NCBI GenBank assembly: GCA_930367205.1
Contig: OV884014.1
Coordinates: forward strand, 72,829,104-72,893,103
Reading direction: 5' to 3'
Origin: Acanthosoma haemorrhoidale
Taxonomy: Eukaryota; Arthropoda; Insecta; Hemiptera; Acanthosomatidae
DNA: 64,000 nt
This document shows, in pieces, positions 46,740 to 56,009 of the stretch (position 1 is the stretch's first letter; each line of letters begins with the position of its first letter). The translations under genes were made by a program, and so were the position numbers. Below the pieces are notes generated by a model. The model did no database searches, had not been told where the DNA came from, and was given only the letters and a program-made list of their open reading frames with translations.

Positions 46740-47805
46740 AAATTTAGACTTATTCACTGAAATGTCGACGTTTTTCAAAATTCAGGAATCCCTGTGACAA
46801 AAGACAAATATTTATACAATATATTTATAGTAGCAAGTACAAAGCAAGCCAAACGTTTGAAATATGTAGATGATTGATTAGGTTTTTATTAGCATATATA
46901 TAATATTTGTTAGGATTTTTTTTTAATAAAATAATTTAGCTTGGTTGTCATAATAATATAATATAATAATAATAACATAATTGTTGTCAGAATAAAAAAA
47001 ATAACGCGATGTTAAGTATTTTCTAATTAATGTGTTTTATTTTTAATAAAGTAACAGCAATTTTATTATCTGAATATATTGGTTTTCATTTACTGAAAAA
47101 TTTTGTTAGAAAGTAGTAGACTTTTCCAGAATTCCAAAGTTCTGCATTCACATTGAACATTGTTAATTAAATCGCTAACACATTCTAATCCTCCACTGGT
47201 GTTGTATGGGCGACGTACTGGTTTCAAATTCTATCAAATTAGGATTCAAAGAGGTGTGGCGATCTCTACGGCTAATAAATCTTGCTTCGTCCAATTTAAC
47301 GACATAAATTAAAAATACGCTTTGACCACTAGGCAAATAATTCCCACTCTGCACGCGCTGTCGCTTTTTGTAGACTATATATATATATATATATATATAT
47401 GATATATCTTATATGATATATAAGATCATTAAAGTCCCAAAACATAATGCATATTATTAAGCAACACGTCAAGATCTTTCATTCCATAACCTCCGTGGTA
47501 TGATGAGAAAATATTTTGTTTCACTCTTCATTACTTTTCATAGAGCTGGTTTCAGCTCTATCATCATTAGGATATCAATAGAAAGACGCATACAAAATAC
47601 TATAAATCTAAAAAAAAAAAAAAAAAAAAAAAAAAACACAATTGAAGTAGACATTTATATTTATAATTTAAGGGGACAAAACTCATAGGGTTGGGATCTT
47701 TAATTTGATTTAAAAATCATCAAGTAATTAATTAATGAAACTTAATCATGTTTTATAGGTGGTAGGCTATAATTGTATATCCACTTTATATCAAATTATT
47801 CTCGG
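46740..47805. other. AT-rich sequence with simple repeats
   Basis: It contains a (TA)n tract at 47376-47400 and a 27-A run at 47610-47636. The A run is preceded by the short inverted pair GAGCTGGTTTCAGCTC (about 47542). No gene recognised; the 62-codon frame over the A run is an artefact. Confidence 0.6.
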
Positions 47806-47810
47806 TGCTA

Positions 47811-48340
47811 AATTGTATGCCACTAGCTTGAACGAACCTACCCAATTCAAATACTGTAACTCAGAATTGTCAACATTTTCGTACTGGCTTCCAAACAGCT
47901 CATGAATTACTGACTGATATAAGTCCACAAATATTTAAAAAAATATCTATATGATAAACCTTTATTATTGTACATGCAAAATTGTATGCCACCAGCTTGA
48001 ACGAACCTACCCAATTCAAATACTGTAACTCACAATTGTCAACATTTTCGTACTGGCTTCCAAACAGCTCATGAATTACTGACTGATATAAGTCCACAAA
48101 TATTTAAAAAAATATCTATATGATAAACCTTTATTATTGTACATGCAAAATTGTATGCCACCAGCTTGAACGAACCTACCCAATTCAAATACTGTAACTC
48201 ACAATTGTCAACATTTTCGTACTGGCTTCCAAACAGTTCATGAATTACTGACTGATATAAGTCCACAAATATTTAAAAAAATATCTATATGATAAACCTT
48301 TATTATTGTACATGCAAAATTGTATGCCACCAGCTTGAAC
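47811..48340. repeat. 169-bp tandem array, 3.1 copies
   Basis: Units begin at 47811, 47980 and 48149, with a partial fourth at 48318, exactly 169 bp apart. Units 2 and 3 are almost identical (one C/T difference seen in the CAAACAG.TCATGAATTAC block). The first differs at a few more sites, such as GCCACTAGC for GCCACCAGC. Two identical 65-codon minus-strand frames arise from the repeat and are not genes. After the last partial unit the sequence breaks off in AACAAGTAACAAACAAGTAAC. Confidence 0.97.
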
Positions 48341-48454
48341 AACAAGTAACAAACAAGTAACTCCCATAGTCTATAATTTTTCATAAGTAATTCAGTGATT
48401 ATTTTCTGTATGTGTGAACATAGTCAACATTCGAAATATATTGCTTAACTATTA

Positions 48455-48620
48455 TAGTGAAACAAATGGCATGACTGTTATGCTGAAATGTCGTGACATC
48501 TCGTAAAAAATAAAACTTACCTATTATTAAAAATATTTATGAGTGGATGAAGAGGATAATCATACATTGTAGTGGTTTTTCCTGAATGTCGGGAGTATAC
48601 AAACCCATGAACTTGGAATT
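48455..48620. repeat. Dispersed repeat, copy 2 (partner at 4400-4640)
   Basis: Same orientation and order as 4400-4640: GACATCTCGTAAAAAATAAA, AAAAATATTTATGAGTGGATG, AGAGGATAATCATACA and GGTTTTTCCTGAATGTCGGGA. No coding potential. Confidence 0.55.
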
Positions 48621-48799
48621 TCCTGATTGAATTCGTAATGGCCGAGAATAAGGCTCGTGACTGTCTGTCAATTTAATATTGACAAAAACGGTTCGATATT
48701 TGAAAGCCAAGTGAACCTAATATTTACTAGTTATGGTATCCTTATTATTGTTATTAAGAGACTCCTGTAAAAGCCATTAGTCAAAGAAAAATCATTGCA

Positions 48800-48870
48800 T
48801 CAGGCCCAGGACTCAAACCCAGAAGCTCCTCATCGCTGGTCAGACGTCCTTCTATCTGACTTACGTGTCA
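48800..48870 (-). repeat. tRNA-like fragment
   Basis: The minus strand has a B-box-like GGGTTTGAGTCC preceded by GGAGCTTCT and about 45 bases of possible tRNA body (GTCTGACCAGCGATGAGG). The A-box is poor. It is likely a tRNA-derived repeat. Confidence 0.35.
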
Positions 48871-48964
48871 ATATACCATTCAACACATACAGTCTATATA
48901 TTTTTTATTAATAGTTGAGGTATGTCGCTTCTTTCCTTGAAAATCACTAGCTATAGCAAACATG

Positions 48965-49035
48965 TTGTCTGGGTTATGGGTCGAGTTCAGGACCTCTCGA
49001 TATTTGGTCAGCTGCATTTCGTGCTGAGCTACCTC
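48965..49035 (-). repeat. tRNA-like (SINE head) fragment
   Basis: On the minus strand GAGGTAGCTCAGCACGAAATG resembles a tRNA 5' half with an A-box, followed by GAGAGGTCCTGAACTCGACCC at the T-arm position. The B-box is degenerate (no GGTTCGA). It lies 100 bp from a second tRNA-like fragment in the same orientation. Confidence 0.4.
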
Positions 49036-49069
49036 AACAGAGTCAAATCTCATACGCGCTCAATCGTAA

Positions 49070-51310
49070 AGCCAGAAAAACGTCAGAAATTAACAAAAGA
49101 AATGTAAAAGAGACTACAATGCAATTCGCTCCGGCAATCTCTAGGTTAAGTTTAGAATACTACTTAAGATAATAAGAATTTCCTTTACTCTTGTTCGGTA
49201 TGGATAACTCAGATAAAAGAAAACCAGACCTAAGAAAAGTCACGGCCTTTCATATTTTGCTCATTATTAAACAATGTTTGCAATGAACGATCTAATTTTG
49301 TCATCAACAACATTTATTTATTATTCTATTGTAAAAATTTTCAAAAAACTTTACCTAATGAGATCTAATAATTTATCTTTCTCAAATTGTGATCAGGAGA
49401 CATACAGACCAAAATTACTAGTTTTATTGGCAACAAACAGTTCAAGTAACATATATTTGAAATAATAGTTAGTGATAGTAATCAAGCTACCAAGTTACAA
49501 GTTAATTAATTGATTATTTAAATTACCAATCAGGAAATTTTTATACGGGAACTTTAACATTTTTTAAAACGTAACTAAACAATTATAAATTAACCCACGA
49601 CTATATCAAAAATTGAATTATACTTCAAAAGTAAACAATTACATACGACTGTGCCCAGCCGAACACACATATTGTGTTGAAGCAAGCACAAGCGTTCAGT
49701 GCACTGATGTAGGCGCCCACATGTCAGCCGTGGCAGGTCCTGACAGCACGCCCTGTCGCTTCCATAGATTATCTGTAGCCTTTGTGATCTCGGCAAACCT
49801 TAGCTTACTAGATGTAGTGGTCATTTGTGATAGTTTTTAGCCCTCAAAGTAAAGTTCGATTAAGAGAAACACCCGTAGTTATTTGGCACAAATCACTGAA
49901 TAGACATTTCCATTTCTTTCTTTGCAGCTTCGGTATGCAATGAATTAGCTGGTTCTAGTTGACACTTTGGGTCAGTTTTCTCTTCAGTCTTTCATTCAGT
50001 CATTTATTTTTACATAAAATATAAACTTATGTGTACTATATATGTAGTATATATACATTGGAATTTAATAAAGTAGAACTTAAGGAAACTTCGAGCGATT
50101 TCCGAGTTCATTCCAGAATCTTCAGGTCAACATATTAAATATTTGTTAAAAAATACTCGGTATTTTACTTTAAAAAAGCACATTTAATAATTTCAATCCT
50201 CTTCCTTTCAAAAAAAATGAAAGCTGCATAATACCCCAACAGCACTGTCATATGGTCAAATAATGAAAAAGAGATTGTATATAATAAATAATGAGAATAT
50301 TTCTAAACCGTTTTTAATAAATATTCACTGATTGAATAAAGCTTCTGAAAACAACAAGCATCTGAAAAGAAGATGGAAGAAAAAATTCAGAAACAAATAT
50401 AACGGATCGGTTGGATAATATTAATATACTAAACCCCGACTGATTAAAACTGCTCTGTAAAATAATTTTGAAATATTTAAATACCCGATGATCATTTTCA
50501 ACCCCCAACAATTTGTTCGGAATATCTTTTATAATATTTTTTCGTTAGTTAAATTAAATTCTTTAAGCGTCCTCAACTGTGTGGGAAAATTATGACTTTA
50601 TGATATTGAATAGCATTTCAGCTGAACTATGAGATCTTAGCTAAACGGGTCTGAATTTTTCCCATTCCATTTTCCTTTCCATATTTACCTATAATGTTAA
50701 TCTCGTTCCAATGACGCAAATGTAATATCTCAAAATTATTGGGTTTGATATTTTATCCGGAACGATAAAGCTTATCTTAGAAATTAATCATCTTTGTGAT
50801 TTCACCTATCTACTATTTAATTCGCTTACCCATAGTTATTATTTCATATTAAAATATATCACAATTGGCATTGTTAAATACTCAAAGCATACTTTATAAA
50901 TAAAATACTTAAAGCATTATGTTATTTCACATGTGCGATTAAACATAATGATAAACTGATCATAATACGCCCATTCTAATTTTTAAAGTGATACAGTTCT
51001 TTGACGCCTAACGTCACGTTTCCGTATTGGGTTCTAGGGCGTCATTATAGCGTTTTTATAGTAAAATGTTTTTCAATATGATATTAAGCGATGCAACAAT
51101 ATCAAGAAGTTAGAAAATGTAAAATTAATTCGCTTGCCTCAATACATGATGCTTGAATGAAACATGATGCTTTTCCAAACGTGAAAATTATTAGATACAA
51201 GGATGTTTTAGAAGAGAGGAAGTGAATATTAAAGAAAGATTAGACAATCTTGATGACCGAAAACCAATAAAAAATAAACACTAAAGTCTAACTTGCACTG
51301 AGAGTACTCA
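49070..51310. other. Non-coding sequence
   Basis: No gene recognised. At 49650-49850 composition is more balanced, and frames on both strands are open (75 codons plus, 68 codons minus), without a known domain. Confidence 0.45.
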
Positions 51311-51318
51311 CATGTTGC

Positions 51319-51427
51319 TTCGAGTTGAGGCTTGAAGTAGCTATGGCCTTTGTGTGATATATCTACAGTTTCTTGGCTCATATGCCTTCCACTGTCTAAG
51401 GTCTTAGGGTACCCCTTTGGTACCTGC
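51319..51427 (-). other. Candidate internal exon
   Basis: On the minus strand an open stretch reads VPKGYPKTLDSGRHMSQETV and ends SYFKPQLEAT. It is preceded by GGCTTGTGCAG (acceptor-like) and followed by GTGAGTAC (donor-like). Composition and amino-acid mix are less AT-biased than nearby frames. Splice-like signals of this quality occur by chance, and no domain is recognised. Confidence 0.25.
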
Positions 51428-51439
51428 ACAAGCCATAAC

Positions 51440-52350
51440 TCTATACAGATTATTTCAACAAGACTCGCTCCCTTTAAATTAACCTACTTTGAACATTTAA
51501 ACTAATTCAATTCATGAAATGAATGATTGTCCCGAACTGAATCAAATGCAAGAAATAACAGGAATATTTTCCTTTTCAGTGAATATTACACTTTAGGTAT
51601 ATAATAAAAGCAAAATTTGACCTTTTATAAACAGTATAAACGCTGAATGTTTATAGGATAAGGACCGCAATATTGGAGGTTCACATTATCTATTTAGTAA
51701 TAATGACTAACGGTAGGTTACTCTAAGCTGCTAAGTTATCTCTATGAAAGATCTTGTTTATAAATATTGCTATATTATTGGCAAACTGTTTTTACTATAT
51801 CTCAGTTTTTAATCGCCATAAATATGTTTTTTCCGAAACCAGAAACCGTTATGTTTACATCCCTACATCTACTAAGACTATCTGTCCTAGATTCCTTCTT
51901 CCGTTTGGGCTAACGGCATAATTTACATAGACTTCCTACTTGATGTAGCATATTATGATAAATAAAACCTTTATTGAGATTAATTAATTACTAACTTGTA
52001 TTTTTTTTTTATTCTATAATAACGGTACCAAATCATAGATCTATATATCCTGGTTAATAATGTGTAAAATGTGTTGGGCCATTGGTCAGCTATCGCTGCA
52101 TAACATGTCATTGGAGCTATCATTTAAATCGTTCCCACATATATAATGAAGCCACTAATTTTTTATATCTGAGTGATAATAATTAGATGCAATTGTTCAT
52201 ATTATGGCAATCTAAACAAATAAAAACAGCTTTTTGTGCATTAGAAAACAGACAATATAATCTCAATGTCTAGGGTTATCTGAAATATGATTATTGAAAT
52301 CATAGATGACGTTTTTCCTGAGAATAATATCAGGATAGGATTATTGACTA
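51440..52350. other. AT-rich non-coding sequence
   Basis: Nothing recognisable up to the family J insertion. Confidence 0.5.
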
Positions 52351-52708
52351 ATCTTCCTTGATTATTTTTCAGTTTTCAAACAATTTTATTAAGATAAAAT
52401 TACAATCTGCCTTTTATTAGGCAATGAGTAATTGAGATAAATGTCATCATTCATACTATATTTACAATTCATCATTCACTCGCTCATTCATACAATATTT
52501 ACAAACAGCCAAGAGGCCCCCCAAGTCCACAAGGGTCACCTCCCTCGCATGCGAAGGAGGAAGCGGAGTCTTGTGGAGTCCCCCACGCTCCTACGTCAGC
52601 CGCGTCACTGGATAAGCCAGCGGAGGCTGACCAAGAGCGCGAGAGCCACATACGCTCAGGACATGATTAGAGGAACTGGCCATTGCCAGAACTCCCACTA
52701 TCACTTAG

Positions 52709-54457
52709 TTATAGCAGGTCACGAGGCCACTGCCGTTTTAATCTCCGAAGAGGATTATAGGGGTGAGTGGTGCAGTGCAATGACTGTGCTAGGGAATTAG
52801 GGTGGTTGGATAGGTTACTATGGAATTTTATGAACTTGGAAGGGATGAGTTCAAGAATATAGGGTATATTCAGATCATTGTGAAGGGTTTTGTTGCTGAC
52901 GTAATAAGGGGCATTTACTATTGTTCTTAGGACTTTTGATTGAAAGGATTGGATGCGCTTGATGTTCGACCTTTTTGCTGTCCCCCATAGCTCTATTCCG
53001 TATGTCCAGATTGGCTTAAGTATAACCTTGTAAATAAGTAGTTTGTTTTCTATTGAGAGGTGGGATGTCCTTCGAAGTAGTCTGTACAGTTGTCCAAAGC
53101 GTCTGTTTAGTTCTTGTCTTTTTAGCCTCGTGTGTGGGTTCCATGTCAGTCTTTTGTCGAGATGGAAGCCTAAATACCGTACTGTCTCAGACACAGGGAG
53201 AGGAATTGAATTTAAAAAGACTGGTGTACAGGACTTGCGGCAGAGGGTAAAGATTATGTGGGAACATTTTCCTTCATTGACTTTGATTCGCCATTGGTTG
53301 CACATATACTCGATCTCGTCGAGGTGTTTGTGAAGGTGTTGGGATGCTATACAAGGGTCTGAATGGGTTGACAGGACTGCAGTGTCATCTGAAAACGTTG
53401 CCAAGAAGGTATTGGTGGTGTAGGAGACATCAGCGGTGTATAGATTATAGAGGGTGGGACCCAGGACGCTGCCCTGTGGAACTCCTGCTTTAATGGGATA
53501 GTAGTTAGAATATTCTAAACCACAGCGGACTTGGAAGAAACAGTTTGAAAGGTAGGATTGTAGGATTAGGAATAGGGTTTGTGGTAAATATCCTTTGAGC
53601 TTGTAAAGCAACCCTGCGTGCCAGACCCTGTCAAAAGCTTGAACTATGTCCAGAAAGGCAGCAGTGCAATACTGTTTGGTTTCAAGGGCTGAGGATATGT
53701 GATCAACAACGCGAAGGCCTTGTTGAGCTGTGGAATGTCGTTGGCGGAAACCAAACTGATGAGTAGGATAAAGGTTTTTGGATTCAACAATTGGAAGTAG
53801 GCGTTTTAATAGGAGTTTTTCAAATATTTTTGAGAGGATAGGGAGTAGGCTAATTGGACGGTAAGATGAGGCGTCATTGGGTGGTTTACCGGGTTTGGCG
53901 AATAAGACAATAATGGAATGTTTCCAGAGGAGAGGAAAGTGCGTCGTTCGGATAATGCAATTATATATATAGGATAGGAAGATTATGGCTTTAGGAGGAA
54001 GTTGTTGGAGGATTCGAGGAGTAAGGAGATCATATCCTGGAGATTTTCGGTAAGGTAATTTTTTCAGAAGATCTTTAACCTCGGAGGGGTTAACGGCTTT
54101 TGGTGGTAGTGAGAGAGGGATAGGTAAAGTGAGGAAATCTTCAACAGTTGGACGGTGATTATTGTTTTGAGGAGTAAGATGAGGAGTGAAAGTATGGGAA
54201 ATATGCAGTGCAAATTCCTCCGCCCTCTCGCCATCCGAAGCCGCCCAGGACCCATCATCACGACGGATTGGATATGAAACAGGATGGTATTTTAGGATTT
54301 TCTTAGTTAGATTCCATAAGGAGTTGTCCTTGGTAGACAGGGAGAAGAGATAGGAATTGAAAGAATCGGAACGGAAGGATGCCAATTGCCGCTTTACCAG
54401 CCTGCAGTACTGATTGTATGAGCGACGATCAGCAGGATGTCGGGATCTTTGCCACAC
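52709..54457 (-). CDS. LINE ORF2, reverse transcriptase and C-terminus (J5)
   Basis: The 582 codons are in the frame of the original ORF2 once two single-base losses near 54465 and 54525 (compared with J2) are allowed for. RT motifs are SSYRPISLLPILSKIFEKLL (domains 0-2), FGFRQRHSTAQQ, FLDIVQAFDRVWHAGLLYKL (A), GVPQGSVLGPTLYNLY (B), LATFSDDTAVLSTH (C), VNEGKCSHIIF (D) and VRYLGFHLDKRLTW (E). The catalytic box is FSDD where YADD or FADD is usual. The C-terminus includes RTIVNAPYYVSNKTLHNDLN and ends RLKRQWPRDLL. There is no RNase H domain, as in Jockey-clade LINEs. Only the upstream frameshifts and the missing ORF1 start appear to disable this copy. Confidence 0.9.
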   Translation of the reverse strand: MWQRSRHPADRRSYNQYCRLVKRQLASFRSDSFNSYLFSLSTKDNSLWNLTKKILKYHPVSYPIRRDDGSWAASDGERAEEFALHISHTFTPHLTPQNNNHRPTVEDFLTLPIPLSLPPKAVNPSEVKDLLKKLPYRKSPGYDLLTPRILQQLPPKAIIFLSYIYNCIIRTTHFPLLWKHSIIVLFAKPGKPPNDASSYRPISLLPILSKIFEKLLLKRLLPIVESKNLYPTHQFGFRQRHSTAQQGLRVVDHISSALETKQYCTAAFLDIVQAFDRVWHAGLLYKLKGYLPQTLFLILQSYLSNCFFQVRCGLEYSNYYPIKAGVPQGSVLGPTLYNLYTADVSYTTNTFLATFSDDTAVLSTHSDPCIASQHLHKHLDEIEYMCNQWRIKVNEGKCSHIIFTLCRKSCTPVFLNSIPLPVSETVRYLGFHLDKRLTWNPHTRLKRQELNRRFGQLYRLLRRTSHLSIENKLLIYKVILKPIWTYGIELWGTAKRSNIKRIQSFQSKVLRTIVNAPYYVSNKTLHNDLNIPYILELIPSKFIKFHSNLSNHPNSLAQSLHCTTHPYNPLRRLKRQWPRDLL

Positions 54458-54482
54458 TGATTTGAGTGGCGTTTGGATTTAA

Positions 54483-55397
54483 TTAGGTCTTTGAGATACT
54501 GAGGTAAAGGATTTTGATTGTGAATTTTTGGTGACGGTGGGGTGACGATGCCTCCCAGGCCGACCTCTGGATCAGAGTAGTGAAGGAATGCACTGCATCG
54601 TCTAGGTCTTGGGATGTTTTCAGAGGTACTTTGAGGTCTGCAGAGTCTGTAAGAATCTGGCGGAAGTGGTCCCAGTCAACTGGGCCCCTAATAAATGAAG
54701 GAGGAGGCAGTTTGTGAATTGGATTTAGGGAAATGGTTAATAATAAGGGGCTATGGTCGGAGGAGAGGTCATCGAGGCGCTTGAGTGAATAGTTTAGTGT
54801 TCCTAAACTATTGTAGAAAAAGAAGTCAAGGAGATCAGGATTTCGGTTGGGATCAGATGGCCAATAGGTGGCTGTGTCAGGAGAGATAGTGGAGCAATGT
54901 CTCCGTGTGAGTGCAGACAGCAAAGCACGTCCTCGTGTATTTGTGGACCTTGAGCCCCAGTGCTGGTGCTTTGCGTTAAAGTCCCCACCCACAAGAAAAC
55001 GATGCCCGATGGAGTCTAGAAATGAGATGAATTGGGAATCGGTAATGGATTTATTGGGAGGGCAGTACACTGATGCTAGAGTAAGGGGAAAAGTGAGGGT
55101 GGTGATTGACACTGCAGTGGATTGAAGGAAATCATGTGCTACCAAAGGAACTATGTGGTGGGATATGGAGTTATGGACAATGACAGCGGTACCTGCATGA
55201 GCTCTTCCATCAGGGTGATCAGTTCGATAAGTCTGGTACTGTCGAACGGTAAATGGTCGTTTACTTGTAAGTCTTGTTTCAGTAATTAGAGCTACGTCGA
55301 TGTTTTTGTCATGGAGTAATGCTGTCAGTTCGTTAGTGTGGGTGCGAACACCATTCGCATTCCAAAGGAGAATGGATAAGGAGTCATAAGGATCCAC
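54483..55397 (-). CDS. LINE ORF2, N-terminal AP-type endonuclease domain (J5)
   Basis: The 304 codons directly follow the ORF1 TAA. The first codon is GTG, and no ATG occurs anywhere in this frame. The endonuclease order is complete: LLWNANGV (first strand, catalytic Asn), LITETRL (Glu), VASVYCPPNK (Tyr), HRFLVGGDFNAKHQHWGS (Asp/Asn), PDLLDFFFY and DLSSDHSPLLL (Asp-His). This domain nicks the target DNA to prime reverse transcription. A linker follows up to SAWEASSPHRH. A one-base deletion relative to J2, in the run CACCAAAAATT near 54525, shifts the frame so this part ends at 54483. Biologically it is continuous with the RT at 52709-54457. Confidence 0.85.
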   Translation of the reverse strand: MDPYDSLSILLWNANGVRTHTNELTALLHDKNIDVALITETRLTSKRPFTVRQYQTYRTDHPDGRAHAGTAVIVHNSISHHIVPLVAHDFLQSTAVSITTLTFPLTLASVYCPPNKSITDSQFISFLDSIGHRFLVGGDFNAKHQHWGSRSTNTRGRALLSALTRRHCSTISPDTATYWPSDPNRNPDLLDFFFYNSLGTLNYSLKRLDDLSSDHSPLLLTISLNPIHKLPPPSFIRGPVDWDHFRQILTDSADLKVPLKTSQDLDDAVHSFTTLIQRSAWEASSPHRHQKFTIKILYLSISKT

Positions 55398-55992
55398 TTA
55401 TGGATTTTGTTTAACGGGGATAAGGTAGGAGACTAGATTTGTAAGAAGGGAAATGAGAGGGGTAATTAGGGTTCTGAACTCTGTAAGGAATGTGGTTAAA
55501 AGGCTGGTGAGATCTGAAGAGCTTGAAGGTGGTGGGATATGCGAGATGTGTGGTTGAGGATGGGATTGAGTTTGCTGGTTGACGGGATGAACGGAGTTCT
55601 GGGGAAGAAGAACTTCCGGAGGAGGAGTGGGCAATGCCTGTGACTGCTCTCTGTTCCGAACAGCGTCAGCAAAAGATACTGAAGGCCTCAAACTTCTGGC
55701 GGGGGCGCTTCTTGGGCTGCCTGTGGCTGGCGTTTCTTCTTCAGGACGACTACGTTGTTCGCTTCTGGACTTCAGAATTCTATATGCCGCACAGCCTTTA
55801 TAGTTTGCCGGGTGGCCTTGTTGACAGAGCACGCATACAGCAGGTGATTTTAGGAGCTTCTTGCACAATTCGCTTTTGTGCTGCCCACTGCACTTTACAC
55901 ACCTGGGAGGGTGGTAGCAGTATGATTTTGTATGGCCATATGCTTGACAATTATGACATTGAACTATATCGCGTTTCGGGTAAGGCTTTTCG
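55398..55992 (-). pseudogene. Gag-like ORF1, 5'-truncated (J5)
   Basis: It is open from the truncation point to TAA at 55398-55400. It starts EKPYPKRDIVQ and contains a CCHC array: CHNCQAYGHTKSYC, CVKCSGQHKSELC and CVLCQQGHPANYKGC. After these come a basic linker (about 30 residues), SVSFADAVRNREQ, a Pro/Gln-rich stretch and a hydrophobic LTTFLTEFRTLITPLISLL segment near the end. In the Jockey clade this protein packages the element RNA. The N-terminal PRE_C2HC region visible in J3 is missing. The stop directly abuts ORF2 in the same frame. Confidence 0.85.
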
Positions 55993-56009
55993 ATCCTTGA
56001 TTATTAATA

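Larger units (their letters stand above)
52367..55993 (-). mobile_element. Jockey-type LINE family J, copy J5 (best preserved)
   Basis: This 3627-bp minus-strand element contains ORF1 (5'-truncated, 55398-55992), ORF2 (52709-55397, with one frameshifted zone near 54460-54520) and a 342-bp 3' UTR. The UTR carries the TGCCT-AATAAA-AGGCA hairpin (about 52408-52425), and the element ends AATAAAATTGTTTGAAAACTGAAA. TCCTTGATTATT is duplicated exactly at 52355-52366 and 55994-56005, a 12-bp TSD that fixes both ends. There is no poly(A) tail; the terminus is TTGAAA-like. Few lesions and the perfect TSD make it one of the younger copies. Confidence 0.95.

Noticed and set aside
47900..48266. Two identical 65-residue minus-strand proteins
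   Set aside because: They arise from the 169-bp tandem units; no start context or domain suggests a gene.
47811..48340. CRISPR-like array
   Set aside because: The units are contiguous 169-bp tandem repeats without unique spacers.
52441..52800. 119-codon plus-strand frame with RRLTKSARATYAQDMIRGTGHC
   Set aside because: It is antisense to the 3' UTR and ORF2 end of J5. Similar frames recur over J1, J3, J6 and J7 only because the LINE is repeated.
54064..54261. Short minus-strand frame over J5
   Set aside because: Alternative frame inside ORF2.
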